A DNA stretch of 64,000 nt, from NCBI GenBank assembly GCA_002748835.1, contig PDTL01000014.1:105863-169862 (forward strand), read 5' to 3'. This DNA comes from Deltaproteobacteria bacterium. Lineage in GTDB: Bacteria; Desulfobacterota; Desulfobacteria; Desulfobacterales; GCA-2748835. Below the pieces are notes generated by a model that searched no databases, was not told the origin of the DNA, and worked only from the letters and a program-made list of their open reading frames with translations. How positions within the stretch are numbered: position 1 is the stretch's first letter; each line of letters starts with the position of its first letter. A program made the position numbers and the translations under genes. This document shows positions 17,801 to 26,399 of this stretch, in pieces.

Positions 17801-20367
17801 CAGGGTGCGCAGATGGGACAGGGGTCCGGACCCGGCTGATGCTGCTGGAACTCCTGGCGCACTGGACCGTTCCCCTGCGGGACACCCTGGAACCGCTGGA
17901 AAAGAACAGGGCAATGGCACTGAGGATCGGTGACGCGGAATATGCCGCCTTTTCCGCCAAAGCATGGGCCTGCCAGGCCCTGCTGGCAGGTGTCCCTTTG
18001 CCGAAAATCGCCTTTCAGATGGATGAGAGCGCGGCGCTCATGCGTCGCCACAACCAGTTGGGAACACTGGTGCTGCACCAGATATATCAGCAGACAATCG
18101 CCACACTGCGCACGCCTTCGGACAGCCCGTGTGCGATTGTCAGCGAGGCCTGCAACCCATTGCAAATGATCCCGGGGTACCGGATTTCCGGAGATAGGAT
18201 CGCGTTGGGTGTCCATTACTTTTGCAGGCTATACCTGAGCGTCGTGTTTGGCGAGACAGATGAGGCGGTAAGATGCGCTGATCAGTTGACCCGGTACCTG
18301 GATCGGGTGATCGGCGCCAGCTTGGTTCCGGTTTCCTGCCAGCTGGATTCGCTCAGCCGGCTGCGGCAGATGGATCCGAAAAAGCGGACCTGGGCCGACC
18401 GGAAACGGCTTGCGCGTGTGCGGCAAAATCAGCGAAAACTTGGCAGATGGGCCCGCCAGTGTCCAGTGAACTACAAACACCGGTATGTTTTGGTACAAGC
18501 GGAACGCTGCCGGGTCACCGGCCGGGTTGAAGCAGCCATGAACCTGTATGATCAATCCATTCAGCTGGCACGGGAAAACCGGTATCTTTCCGATGAGGGA
18601 CTGGCCAGTGAATTTGCCGGACATTTTTACGAGGGGCTGGGGAAACCCCATATTGCCCGGTACTATTACCAGGATGCGATCTATGCCTATATCAACTGGG
18701 GAGCTTTTGCCAAGGTGGCACAGCTGAATGCCCATCTCCATGATTCGGCCAGAGCAGGCGCGCCTCCGTTCTCCCCCTTCGTCGGGCTGAGTGCGACTGT
18801 CGAGGAGGCGGGAGAAGGCATTGATCTGCAGTCATTCATCAAGGCTGCCCGGGCGATTTCCGGAGAAATCGTGCGCGAGCGGATCCTGGAACGGCTGATG
18901 CAGAGGCTCATTGAAAACGCCGGTGCCCGAAAAGGATTTCTGATCCTCAACCGGGACGGCGAGCTGATTGTGGAAGCCCGGCAAACCACTGATGCGGGCG
19001 ATCCCATGGTGATGGATCCGGTTCCCCTTGAAAACGCCACAGACCTGCCGATCACCATGGTTCGCTATGTAGAACGGACCGGCGACAGCCTCGTGATTTT
19101 CGATGCCGCCAACTGGAACCGTTTCAGCCGGGATGCCTATGTGATTCAGCACCCGCCCCGGCCCGTGATCTGCATGCCCATCATGCTGCAGAAAAAGGTC
19201 GAGGCGATCATCTATCTGGAGAACGCGCCACGCACCGGGGTGTTTACGGAAGACCGTGTCAAAACCCTGCAGCTGCTGGCCAGTCAGGCGGAAATTGCCA
19301 TTGAGCACGCCCAGATGTATCAACGTCTGGAGGAATCGGAACGTAAATACCGCGGCTTGTTTGAAAATGCCGTCGAAGGGATTTTCCAGATCGATATGGA
19401 CGGCCGGATTATCAGCGCCAATCCCGCCCTGGCCCAGGTCATGGGGTATGATTCCCCGGAAGCACTGATTGATTCGGTGAGGTATCTGGGCGAAGCCAGT
19501 TTCGTGGACCCGGCAGACCACAGGGCCTTTGAGCAGGAGATGGTCAAAGAAGGCCGCGTGAGCGGATTTGAAACCCGGCTTTACCGGAAAGACGGGAGGG
19601 TATTCTGGGGGTCGCTATCGTCCCGGGTGATGACAGCCGCAGACAATACCCCATTGTATTATGAAGGGGCCATTGTGGATATCACTAGCCGGAAGCATGC
19701 CCAGGCGCATATACGGAGCCTCACCCAGGAGCTGATCAAGGCCCAGGAGAATGAGCGCCAGCGGATCTCTTTTGACCTGCACGATAACGTGGCCCAGGAT
19801 CTGGCGTCCCTGACACTGGCCTGTGAAACGTTTTTTGATGGCGAACCGGAGACGTCTGGTCGTCTCCGGGCACGGATGCAGCAAATTTCAAGCGTGCTCA
19901 AGGGCTCCATCAAGACGATTCGGGATCTAGCATATGGTCTGCAGCCGCCCAGTCTGGACCAGCTGGGGCTGGTGCAGGCCCTGTTCCAGTACTGCGAGGA
20001 GTTCAGCGAGACCACCGGTCTTCAGGTGGATTTCAATTCCGCCGGGATTGAGGAGCTGGATCTTGGATTTGATACGGAAATCAATCTGTACCGGCTGGCG
20101 CAGGAAGCCTTGAACAATGTACGGAAGCATGCCGGCGCCACGCGGGTGGTTATCCGGTTTGTGGCGTCTTCTCCCAACATCATCCTGCGCATCGAAGACA
20201 ACGGGTCGGGGTTTGATGTGGCGGCGTCGAGCGTTGCCGGTGGGCATGAAAAGCGGATGGGGCTTCGCAGCATGCGGGAACGGGTGAATATGCTCGGCGG
20301 GGACATGCGGCTGGTCTCCCGTCTGGGTGAAGGCACCCGGATCCATGTAAAAGTGCCGATGCCGTAA
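14845..20367 (+). CDS. Giant sensor: pseudokinase + AAA ATPase-like + helical repeats + GAF + PAS + HisKA_3 histidine kinase
   Basis: Domains in order along 1840 residues: a kinase-like fold (~1-280), an ATPase-like module (~295-560), a long helical TPR-like region (~560-1320), GAF (~1327-1495), PAS (~1497-1615), and a NarX-type histidine kinase (phospho-His in FDLHDNVAQDL near 1646; HATPase ~1725-1840, with EDNGSGFD and GLRSMRERV). The kinase keeps Lys in VIVKIL, but the catalytic loop reads HLGLTPSI where HRDLKPSN is expected, so Asp, Lys and Asn are gone. The Walker A reads GPAGMGRSS with Arg for Lys; Walker B (VVFLDDFQWVD) is kept. No partner LuxR-type response regulator is adjacent. No membrane helices are seen. 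Confidence 0.88.
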   Translation: MLVIPGFYRLVKLHETAQVLICRAIRQSDQRAVIVKILKGDAPAPEKVMQLKRELHLRARVRWKNRLELLTIEAQKQRVMGVFADPGGETLQQVMRRKRLSVTASLRLAVQMTRLLDAIHSADLHHLGLTPSILLIGTDYDVIDLIDFSSASLDHQVPARLIFLHELIFSANCYLAPEQNGQTHQSPDYRSDLYAFGVILYELICGRKPFASKAIHEPRHASVAADPAFPSEVDPDIPEQVSRMLLKMMAKNPEQRYQSAGGIRADSELCLRKMQSEGRVGLFPLGRQDSPDKFCIKDKRYGRDAELDRLMEAYDRICEGGKAVVVLSGPAGMGRSSLAMEMVRPVIQQKGVFVTARFDPFSRRTPFGALVETLRAFCRQVLAGGGDVLEGWRARLQAAVGENGRVMTDAIPEMTAIIGDQPPVSTLDVSDDQNRFAQVLGKVFRVCCRADHPLVVFLDDFQWVDIASLRFVETLARMNSLTHLMILVSIVEKENLGSAAIPLIMERIRKEMDDFQVVELGPLSLASIIELLTDLFHVGSDPVVPLAETVLEKTGGTPFFINAFLRALHGEGLIAYDGDAGGWQWDLIQIQARPITAHAVDPLYGRLSRLTPETRNLLQHAACLGRRFDLSLLAIILESAIQETADLIREALTAKLILPLDDAGKLFEVAGSNARLCMGAEYAFFHERIQLGAYELIPEPDRDAFHWKIGRLLWDGLSSEAREIHRYDIVNHLNRGAGCVSDPMARHCLGRINLDTARAARHAGACESDYAYCRKGLSVLPESVRLSTDPLALDLWVEALEAAFSSGEYAEMDTIFSHVMTLKDLPFEIQMRLYETRIKGCVVQNRNREAMDAAVQACARLQMPIHKQPGRLGLVLRILAVKAQLMVVSKGRKAGLDRLCRLPEMTDPRARAALRIFSLLGPGAYLTAPEQMVQIVLRAVSLSLKYGNSPVSPYFYAAYGLIQSGIMGNIRQGRAFLDLADALIEAGCADGTGVRTRLMLLELLAHWTVPLRDTLEPLEKNRAMALRIGDAEYAAFSAKAWACQALLAGVPLPKIAFQMDESAALMRRHNQLGTLVLHQIYQQTIATLRTPSDSPCAIVSEACNPLQMIPGYRISGDRIALGVHYFCRLYLSVVFGETDEAVRCADQLTRYLDRVIGASLVPVSCQLDSLSRLRQMDPKKRTWADRKRLARVRQNQRKLGRWARQCPVNYKHRYVLVQAERCRVTGRVEAAMNLYDQSIQLARENRYLSDEGLASEFAGHFYEGLGKPHIARYYYQDAIYAYINWGAFAKVAQLNAHLHDSARAGAPPFSPFVGLSATVEEAGEGIDLQSFIKAARAISGEIVRERILERLMQRLIENAGARKGFLILNRDGELIVEARQTTDAGDPMVMDPVPLENATDLPITMVRYVERTGDSLVIFDAANWNRFSRDAYVIQHPPRPVICMPIMLQKKVEAIIYLENAPRTGVFTEDRVKTLQLLASQAEIAIEHAQMYQRLEESERKYRGLFENAVEGIFQIDMDGRIISANPALAQVMGYDSPEALIDSVRYLGEASFVDPADHRAFEQEMVKEGRVSGFETRLYRKDGRVFWGSLSSRVMTAADNTPLYYEGAIVDITSRKHAQAHIRSLTQELIKAQENERQRISFDLHDNVAQDLASLTLACETFFDGEPETSGRLRARMQQISSVLKGSIKTIRDLAYGLQPPSLDQLGLVQALFQYCEEFSETTGLQVDFNSAGIEELDLGFDTEINLYRLAQEALNNVRKHAGATRVVIRFVASSPNIILRIEDNGSGFDVAASSVAGGHEKRMGLRSMRERVNMLGGDMRLVSRLGEGTRIHVKVPMP

Positions 20368-20409
20368 AGCGCGTAGGGTGAATGCCGGATAATGGCATGG
20401 GTTTCGGGG

Positions 20410-21306
20410 TTATTTAGCCGGCTGGTTGGCTTTTAGGATACGGATGATTTCCGGAATGTTCTGATCAGCCAGATCCATGGGAAAGGTGCAGGCGCCGGCG
20501 CCGAAGTGGCCCCCGCCGTTGAAACCGGAGAGCATTTCTCCCACGTTGACACGGCAGGTGGTGTTGAAGATGCTGTGTCCCACGCTGAGGATGATGCGCC
20601 TGGTGTCTTTATGATCCAGCCGAACCTTGATACTGGCATAGGCGTCCGGGTAGAGGGAATAGACAAGAAAACGGTTCCCGTTAGGCGGTGTGCTGCCGAA
20701 CGGCCTGAGATCGGTCAGTGTCACACCTTCGTCCTGAACGGTGTGGTCGCGGAGAATATCCACATAGGCTGTGTTCTCCCGTACCACCGCTTCACAGCGG
20801 CGGATGACTTCTGGATGGGACATGACCGACGTGATGGGTGATTTCCGGAGCAGGTTGACCAGGAGGTTCCAATAGGTTTCGTCCGATGCGTCCCGGTTCT
20901 TGATGGTCATGGACAGGTGGATGTAGGGGAAGCGTTCCGGGGTGAGTACCTGTTCCCGGGTCAGATCAGCGGCATCAATTCGGTCTGTCTCGACAATCAG
21001 CTCATCATACGACCGTTCAAGCCGGTCTCGATAATAGTCATAGACAATGCCGGCTGCAGAGGGCGCAATGCGGAACGCGCCTTCAAACGGGGTGTCGATC
21101 CGGTTGGTATAATGGTGGTCGAACCACATGGAACACCGGGGGTCGTAGGGCAGGTTGGCAAGGATATCCCCCTCGCGGATGTCGGCCCTGCGGTTCTGGA
21201 TATCATTGGGTTCAATCCAGAGAATCGGGGCATCAATTGTTTCAGCTTCCAGCAGAATGACGGCACAGACCAGTCCGTCCATATCGGGTCGCGTGACGAT
21301 TCGCAT
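20410..21306 (-). CDS. DHH-family phosphoesterase
   Basis: The 298-aa product has the DHH motifs (TRPDMDG at the N-terminus, MWFDHHYTN) and the DHHA1 GGGHFGAGACTF motif. These coordinate metal ions for hydrolysis of phosphodiesters or phosphoanhydrides. It resembles exopolyphosphatase/oligoribonuclease-like stand-alone DHH proteins, and the substrate is not evident. Its stop lies 43 bases from the convergent stop of the large sensor gene. Confidence 0.82.
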   Translation of the reverse strand: MRIVTRPDMDGLVCAVILLEAETIDAPILWIEPNDIQNRRADIREGDILANLPYDPRCSMWFDHHYTNRIDTPFEGAFRIAPSAAGIVYDYYRDRLERSYDELIVETDRIDAADLTREQVLTPERFPYIHLSMTIKNRDASDETYWNLLVNLLRKSPITSVMSHPEVIRRCEAVVRENTAYVDILRDHTVQDEGVTLTDLRPFGSTPPNGNRFLVYSLYPDAYASIKVRLDHKDTRRIILSVGHSIFNTTCRVNVGEMLSGFNGGGHFGAGACTFPMDLADQNIPEIIRILKANQPAK

Positions 21307-21654
21307 GGGAGCGGTTCCTTAATGATTTAGATGTATCTGGCAGCCGTTTGATTACGCAGGCGTCTTGCCAGATGTTTGCAGATGATCCGGGATATGGCCG
21401 GCTGTTTGTCCGGCGCTTCACCTGTCGAATAAAAACAAGAATATCTATAGGAAAAAAAAATATAGATCAAGCTTTTTTTTACTGGCCCGGAAAAATAGTT
21501 TGTATAGAAATTTATTCAGATTCCGGAGACACGTTGTTCTGCAGAGAAACGATCCTGAGCACTAGCGAAACCGTCCGTTCAGGGCCTGCAGATCGGTTGG
21601 GTGATGTTTAAAGAGCGGAGTGCGTTTTTATAACCCCACGCAGCGCGGTAGGTA

Positions 21655-21683
21655 TTGACATTTATCGGGAGTTTAATTATCTA
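21655..21683 (+). promoter_or_regulatory. Predicted promoter of the CoA-transferase gene with long leader
   Basis: TTGACA and TATCTA lie 17 bases apart, about 190 bases before the chosen ATG at 21878. The rest of the 571-base gap (21307-21877) is AT-rich up to ~21720, then GC-rich with short inverted repeats, and shows no gene I can support. I could not match the leader to a known riboswitch. Confidence 0.4.
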
Positions 21684-21877
21684 ATTCTTATTCATGTGAA
21701 CAATATTACTTTCCCGTGAAGTCCTTCGTAAACGATGTTTGTGATACAAGCGTGTGTAACTATAGATTCGTTTTTTTAAATGATTGCTCCGGCATCGGTG
21801 AAACGACAGCCGGTCAACCGCCGGAACAGGCCGGGATGCAGATGCCGGCTGCCGGAAGACAGGGGGGAAGACGGAAA

Positions 21878-24073
21878 ATGGGTGAAAACAGTCCGGTCAT
21901 TTTTAAAGATCCTGATAAACTCGTTGATTTCATTATTGAAAAAGTAGGCAAGAAGCTGGTACTGGGGATGCAGCTCGGGCTCGGCAAGCCGAATAACATT
22001 GCCAATGCCGTCTATCGGCGAGCCGTGGCAGATCCGACGATTTCCCTGAAGATTGTCACCGCCCTTTCCCTTGAACCGCCGGTCTGGGGAAATGACCTGG
22101 AGCGCCGGATGCTTGAGCCTATCGTGGATCGGATCTGGAAGGGGTACGTGCCCCTGGATTATGCCAGGGCCGTGCGCGAGCAGACCCTGCCGCCCAATGT
22201 GGAAGTCTCTGAGTTTTTCTACAAGGCCGGGGCGTTCATGAACAATGACCATATGCAGCAGAACTACATCTCGGTCAACTACACCCATGCTGCCCGGGAT
22301 GTCACGGCGGTGGGTATGAACGTCGCCGGTGCATTGATCGGCCAGAAGGAGCTGGACGGCCAGCTGAAATACAGCGTGGGCTGCAACGGCGATACGGCCA
22401 TGGATGCGCTGGATCTCATGCGCAAGGATTGTGAGGCAAAAGGCCGGGCAGGAATCGCGGTGGGTGAACTGAACACCCAGCTGCCGTTCATGTACGGTGA
22501 TGCTGTGCTTGATCCAAGCGAGTTCGATGCCATACTGGATAACTCGGAAATCGAGACCACCCTGTTTGGGGTGCCCAAAGAAGCCATCAATACCACCGAC
22601 TACATGATCGGTATGCATGCCAGTTCGATTATCAAGGATGATGGCACCCTGCAGATCGGTATCGGTTCTCTGGGGGATGCCATTGCCTACGGCCTGGATC
22701 TGCGTCACCACAACAATGATATTTATCAGGCGGTACTCAAGGAATCCGGGCATCTGGAAAACGCTGCCGACTTGATCCGTGAATGGGGCGGGCTGGAACC
22801 GTTTGAAAAAGGCTTGTACGGTGCGACGGAAATGTTTGTGGATGCATTCCTGCATCTGTACCAGCGGGACATCATGCGCCGCCGCTGCTATGACAATGAA
22901 GCAATTCAGGAAGTGGTCAGCAGCGGAATCGGGGAAGACGGTAAGGTCACACCTGAGTTTATGATCGCGCTGTTGAAAAATGGCCGCATCCATCCGCGGC
23001 TGACTCAGAAAGATTTCAACATGCTCGTCGATTACGGCGTCTTCGAGGAAGGATTGACCTATGAATCCGGCATGATCAAGCAGGGCGATGCGTCGTATTC
23101 CGCTGATTTCACCAATAGGGACAACCTTAATGCGGTGATTGAGAATTGTCTGGGCACAAAACTGAAAAAAGGATACTGGATCCACGCCGGATTCTATGTG
23201 GGCCCTCCCAGCTTTTACGAGACCATGAATGCCATGAACGATGCGGAACGGATGGAGATCAATATGACATCGGTTCTCAACGTCAACCAGCTTTACGGCA
23301 ACAACGCCTATGCCTCCGAAGCCCTGAAGCTGATGCAGCGGAAAAACGGCCGGTTCATCAATGCGGGGCTGATGGCGACCCTGGGCGGCGCCATTGTTTC
23401 AGATGGCCTTGAAAACGGGAAAGTGATCAGCGGGGTCGGTGGGCAGTACAACTTTGTCAGCCTCGCCCATGCCATGGATGACGCCCGGGGCGGAATCATG
23501 ATCCGCAGCACCCGTGGCAGCGGTAAAAAACTCGTATCGAATATTGTTTTCAGTTACGGGCATACAACGGTTCCCCGGCACCTGAGGGACTTGGTTATCA
23601 CCGAGTACGGCATTGCCGATATCCGCAGCAAATCCGACAAAGAGATTATCAAGGCCATGCTCAATATAGCGGATTCCCGGTTCCAGGATCAGCTGCTCTC
23701 CAGGGCCAAGAAAGCCCGGAAGATCGAGCAGGACTATGTGATTCCCGATCGTTTCCGAAACAACACGCCCCAGCGGCTGGAAGCGATCCTGAAGCCTATG
23801 CGGGAAAAAGGCTTTTTCCAGGCGTTCCCGTTTGGTACGGATTTTACGGATCAGGAAATCCAGATCGGGAAAGCCCTGCGCGGCTTCAAATCAGCAATGG
23901 CGGAAAAGAAATTCAGTACGCTGAAACAGGTGGGCGGTCGTTTGTTCAAGCCGGTTCCGGAAGCGGCGGTGGCGTATCTGGAACGCCTGCAGCTGGACAA
24001 CCCAGGCTCTCTTAAGGAAAAACTCCTGCAGAAGGTGGTTATTGAGGCATTGTCCGCAGCCAAGGTCATCTAA
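21878..24073 (+). CDS. Acetyl-CoA hydrolase/transferase family protein (CoA-transferase)
   Basis: The 731-aa product has the N- and C-terminal halves of the 4-hydroxybutyrate/acetyl-CoA transferase family: MQLGLGKPNNIANA, later IQIGIGSLGDAIAYGL, and the C-terminal block with SGVGGQYNFV, HTTVPRHLRDLVITEYGIADIRSKS. It is longer than the usual ~430-500 aa because of inserted segments in the middle. The family moves CoA between short-chain acids or hydrolyses acetyl-CoA. ATG 21878 has a GGGGAAG-like site and begins where homology starts; the upstream extension to 21716 is not needed. A strong terminator follows. Confidence 0.85.
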   Translation: MGENSPVIFKDPDKLVDFIIEKVGKKLVLGMQLGLGKPNNIANAVYRRAVADPTISLKIVTALSLEPPVWGNDLERRMLEPIVDRIWKGYVPLDYARAVREQTLPPNVEVSEFFYKAGAFMNNDHMQQNYISVNYTHAARDVTAVGMNVAGALIGQKELDGQLKYSVGCNGDTAMDALDLMRKDCEAKGRAGIAVGELNTQLPFMYGDAVLDPSEFDAILDNSEIETTLFGVPKEAINTTDYMIGMHASSIIKDDGTLQIGIGSLGDAIAYGLDLRHHNNDIYQAVLKESGHLENAADLIREWGGLEPFEKGLYGATEMFVDAFLHLYQRDIMRRRCYDNEAIQEVVSSGIGEDGKVTPEFMIALLKNGRIHPRLTQKDFNMLVDYGVFEEGLTYESGMIKQGDASYSADFTNRDNLNAVIENCLGTKLKKGYWIHAGFYVGPPSFYETMNAMNDAERMEINMTSVLNVNQLYGNNAYASEALKLMQRKNGRFINAGLMATLGGAIVSDGLENGKVISGVGGQYNFVSLAHAMDDARGGIMIRSTRGSGKKLVSNIVFSYGHTTVPRHLRDLVITEYGIADIRSKSDKEIIKAMLNIADSRFQDQLLSRAKKARKIEQDYVIPDRFRNNTPQRLEAILKPMREKGFFQAFPFGTDFTDQEIQIGKALRGFKSAMAEKKFSTLKQVGGRLFKPVPEAAVAYLERLQLDNPGSLKEKLLQKVVIEALSAAKVI

Positions 24074-24103
24074 ACATCGTTGCCGGAGCGAGAACCCCTG
24101 CAA

Positions 24104-24143
24104 ACAAAGGTCCTTTTCGGCGCTGGCCGGAAAGGACCTTTGT
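24104..24143. terminator. Bidirectional terminator between convergent CoA-transferase and decarboxylase genes
   Basis: An 18-bp stem (ACAAAGGTCCTTTTCGGC paired with its complement, one G-U) closes a GCTG loop. T-rich bases follow on each strand. Position between two convergent stops fits a shared terminator. Confidence 0.8.
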
Positions 24144-24164
24144 GTTCGGGCGGGGTATCACGGC

Positions 24165-25427
24165 TCAGGAAGCGGTCCACGTATCCGGCGTAAAGTTCAG
24201 GGTGGCAAAATAATCCTGAGGGGTTTCCGCGCGGCGGATCAGGGATACGGATCCGTCTGTTTTGAGGAGCAGCTCCTTGGGGCGCATGCGGCCGTTGTAG
24301 TTGAATCCCATGGCATGACCGTGGGCACCCGCGTCATGGATGAAGAGCAGATCACCTTCGTCTATCAAGGGGAGCTCCCGCTGAACGGCAAACTTGTCGT
24401 TGTTCTCGCACAGGGAACCGACCACATCGACGGGCGGAGCAGAGGGGGCGGCCTCTTTTCCCGGGACCGTGATATGGTGATACGCATCATACATACCCGG
24501 CCGCATCAGGGATGACATGCAGGCATCGACGCCCACATAAGTCCGGTAGATTTCTTTCCGGTTGATGGCGGTGGTGACCAGGGTACCATGCGGACCGGTC
24601 ATGAACCGTCCGCTTTCCATAAAGAGCCGTGGCATGTACCTGTTTCGGGTCTGAAATTCAGCAAAGCGGGCCGTGATTTCATGGCCCATGGCCGTGATAT
24701 CAATGGGGGTGTCTTCCGGGTGATAGGGGATGCCGATGCCGCCGCCGATGTTGATAAACTCGAACCGGATGCCAAGGGCTTTAGATATATCGGTGATCAG
24801 CGCGAGCAGGGTCTGGGCGGTTTCGACGATATAGGTGGTATTCCGTTCATTGGATGCCAGCATGGTATGCAGGCCGAACCGGGTCGCACCTTTGGCCATA
24901 GCCTGCTGGTACGCATCAATGATCTGGTCATGACTGACACCGTATTTGGCTTCCGACGGGTTGCCGATGATGGTGTTCCCCGTGCGCCGGGGACCGGGGT
25001 TGTACCGGAAGCAGATCAGCTCGGGCATTTTCGGAACCTTGTCGATCAGGGAAATATCATCCAGGTTCAGCAGGCAGCCGCCCGTTTCCAGGGCACAAAT
25101 GAATTCGTCCGCAGAGGTGTTGTTTGAGGTGAACATGAGATCCTCCGGCACAGCGCCTGCGTTCCGTGCCAGCATGAGCTCGGGGATGGAGCTGCAGTCG
25201 AACCCGAACCCCTCATCTTTCATGATGGCTAAAATGGCCGGGTTGGGCAGGGCTTTGACGGCAAAAAACTCCTTGAACCCCGGAATCCCTTTGAACGCCT
25301 CCTTGAGCGCCCGGCAGGTGTCACGGATGCCGGTTTCATCATAGATATGAAACGGCGTGTTGAAATGGGCCGCTAGCTCCCGTGCAATGGGGGTGAGTCG
25401 CTGGGTAAACTCAGGTGACATGGGCAT
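24165..25427 (-). CDS. lysA: Diaminopimelate decarboxylase-type PLP enzyme
   Basis: The 420-aa fold-type III enzyme has the PLP lysine in FFAVKALPNP, the glycine-rich phosphate loop (INIGGGIGIPY), ESGRFMTGP and the catalytic GSLCENNDKF block. LysA removes CO2 from meso-diaminopimelate to give lysine. Some related enzymes act on carboxynorspermidine, but length and motifs fit LysA better. AAGGAG precedes ATG 25427. asd, another enzyme of this pathway, is at 62 kb; the Lrp-type regulator gene is immediately upstream on the same strand. Confidence 0.82.
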   Translation of the reverse strand: MPMSPEFTQRLTPIARELAAHFNTPFHIYDETGIRDTCRALKEAFKGIPGFKEFFAVKALPNPAILAIMKDEGFGFDCSSIPELMLARNAGAVPEDLMFTSNNTSADEFICALETGGCLLNLDDISLIDKVPKMPELICFRYNPGPRRTGNTIIGNPSEAKYGVSHDQIIDAYQQAMAKGATRFGLHTMLASNERNTTYIVETAQTLLALITDISKALGIRFEFINIGGGIGIPYHPEDTPIDITAMGHEITARFAEFQTRNRYMPRLFMESGRFMTGPHGTLVTTAINRKEIYRTYVGVDACMSSLMRPGMYDAYHHITVPGKEAAPSAPPVDVVGSLCENNDKFAVQRELPLIDEGDLLFIHDAGAHGHAMGFNYNGRMRPKELLLKTDGSVSLIRRAETPQDYFATLNFTPDTWTAS

Positions 25428-25585
25428 GGGTGTCGCTCCTTGTAAGTGGGATACTGCCTGGATACCGGTCTATTCTATCTGCCAGGCGTCTGTAAATATA
25501 GATGAAAGAACTCAAATAACCCCTTTGTTTCTTTCATGATGTGTCATTGGCGAACCGCGGTGAAAGACCGGGCGGTCCATGGCCG

Positions 25586-26050
25586 TTATTCGCCAACCGC
25601 ATCCAGCGGCAGGCGGGATGTTTCCTTGTCAGTGGCCATCACAATCATGGTCCGGGTGCGGATGCCGGGGGCCATGGGCAGGAGGGTTTCATGGACCAGG
25701 GCATCAAGGCCGACAAGCGATCTCGCTCTGACTTTCAGCAGGAGGCCGTCATGACCGGCAATGGTGTGGAGTTCCAGAACGCCTGGCAGGTCTGCCAGCC
25801 GGGTTCTGACCGAGACGTGTGCGTCGGCGTCCGGCAGTTCTACCTGGATAAAGGCAAGGACCGGATACCCGAATTTTTCCGGGTTGAGACGGACTTCATA
25901 TCCGTCAATGAACCCCTGCTTTTCAAGTTTGCGAACCCGTTCGAGCACACCCGAGGGGGCCATGCCTACCTGACGGGCCATCTCCACGTTGGGAATACGG
26001 GCTTTTTCCTGAAGTATCTGCAAAATGTGACGACTGATCGTGTCCAGCAT
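25586..26050 (-). CDS. Lrp/AsnC-family transcriptional regulator
   Basis: The 154-aa product has an N-terminal helix-turn-helix (ISRHILQILQEKARIPNVEM then GMAPSGVLERVRKLE) and a C-terminal RAM ligand-binding domain. I start at MLDTISR (ATG 26050), where family homology starts and GGAG is found, instead of 26104. It lies upstream of the LysA-type gene, which it may control in response to an amino acid. The 350-base gap upstream (26051-26399) is very AT-rich to ~26160, with AATATT repeats that could be Lrp-type sites. Confidence 0.85.
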   Translation of the reverse strand: MLDTISRHILQILQEKARIPNVEMARQVGMAPSGVLERVRKLEKQGFIDGYEVRLNPEKFGYPVLAFIQVELPDADAHVSVRTRLADLPGVLELHTIAGHDGLLLKVRARSLVGLDALVHETLLPMAPGIRTRTMIVMATDKETSRLPLDAVGE

Positions 26051-26399
26051 GATGAATCTCCGATGATTTTTGTATGAAATATGATTTTTGTGTCTTATTG
26101 TCAAATATTATTTTCAAAAAAAATAAAAAATAAGAACAATATTCTGATAAATAGAAAATATTAAGAATGGAAGGGCGGCGTGTATGAAGAGAACCGTCCC
26201 GGATGGCAGGGGGATATCCGTCGATGGGAGACAAATTGTTTTGCAAAGCACGGAAAAATGATTTAAAAAACAAAAGGTGATGAGATGATTTTCACCCGGC
26301 AGTTGCCGTCATCCAGTCAGTAGAATTTCCTCCCCGATCCCCAGTCCGATTGTTGATTGCCGTTTTTCGGGGGCAAAAGCATGCAAACCGGATTGATTC

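Noticed and set aside
21690..21877. Known riboswitch in the CoA-transferase leader
   Set aside because: I could not match conserved cores of c-di-GMP, cobalamin, TPP or other common riboswitches.
21776..23185. 469-codon open frame antisense to the CoA-transferase gene
   Set aside because: It is a shadow of a high-GC coding strand: no ribosome site, no recognisable domains, and the sense protein is clearly real.
24104..24143. Long hairpin considered as a regulatory RNA
   Set aside because: Position between two convergent stops and T-rich flanks fit a bidirectional terminator.
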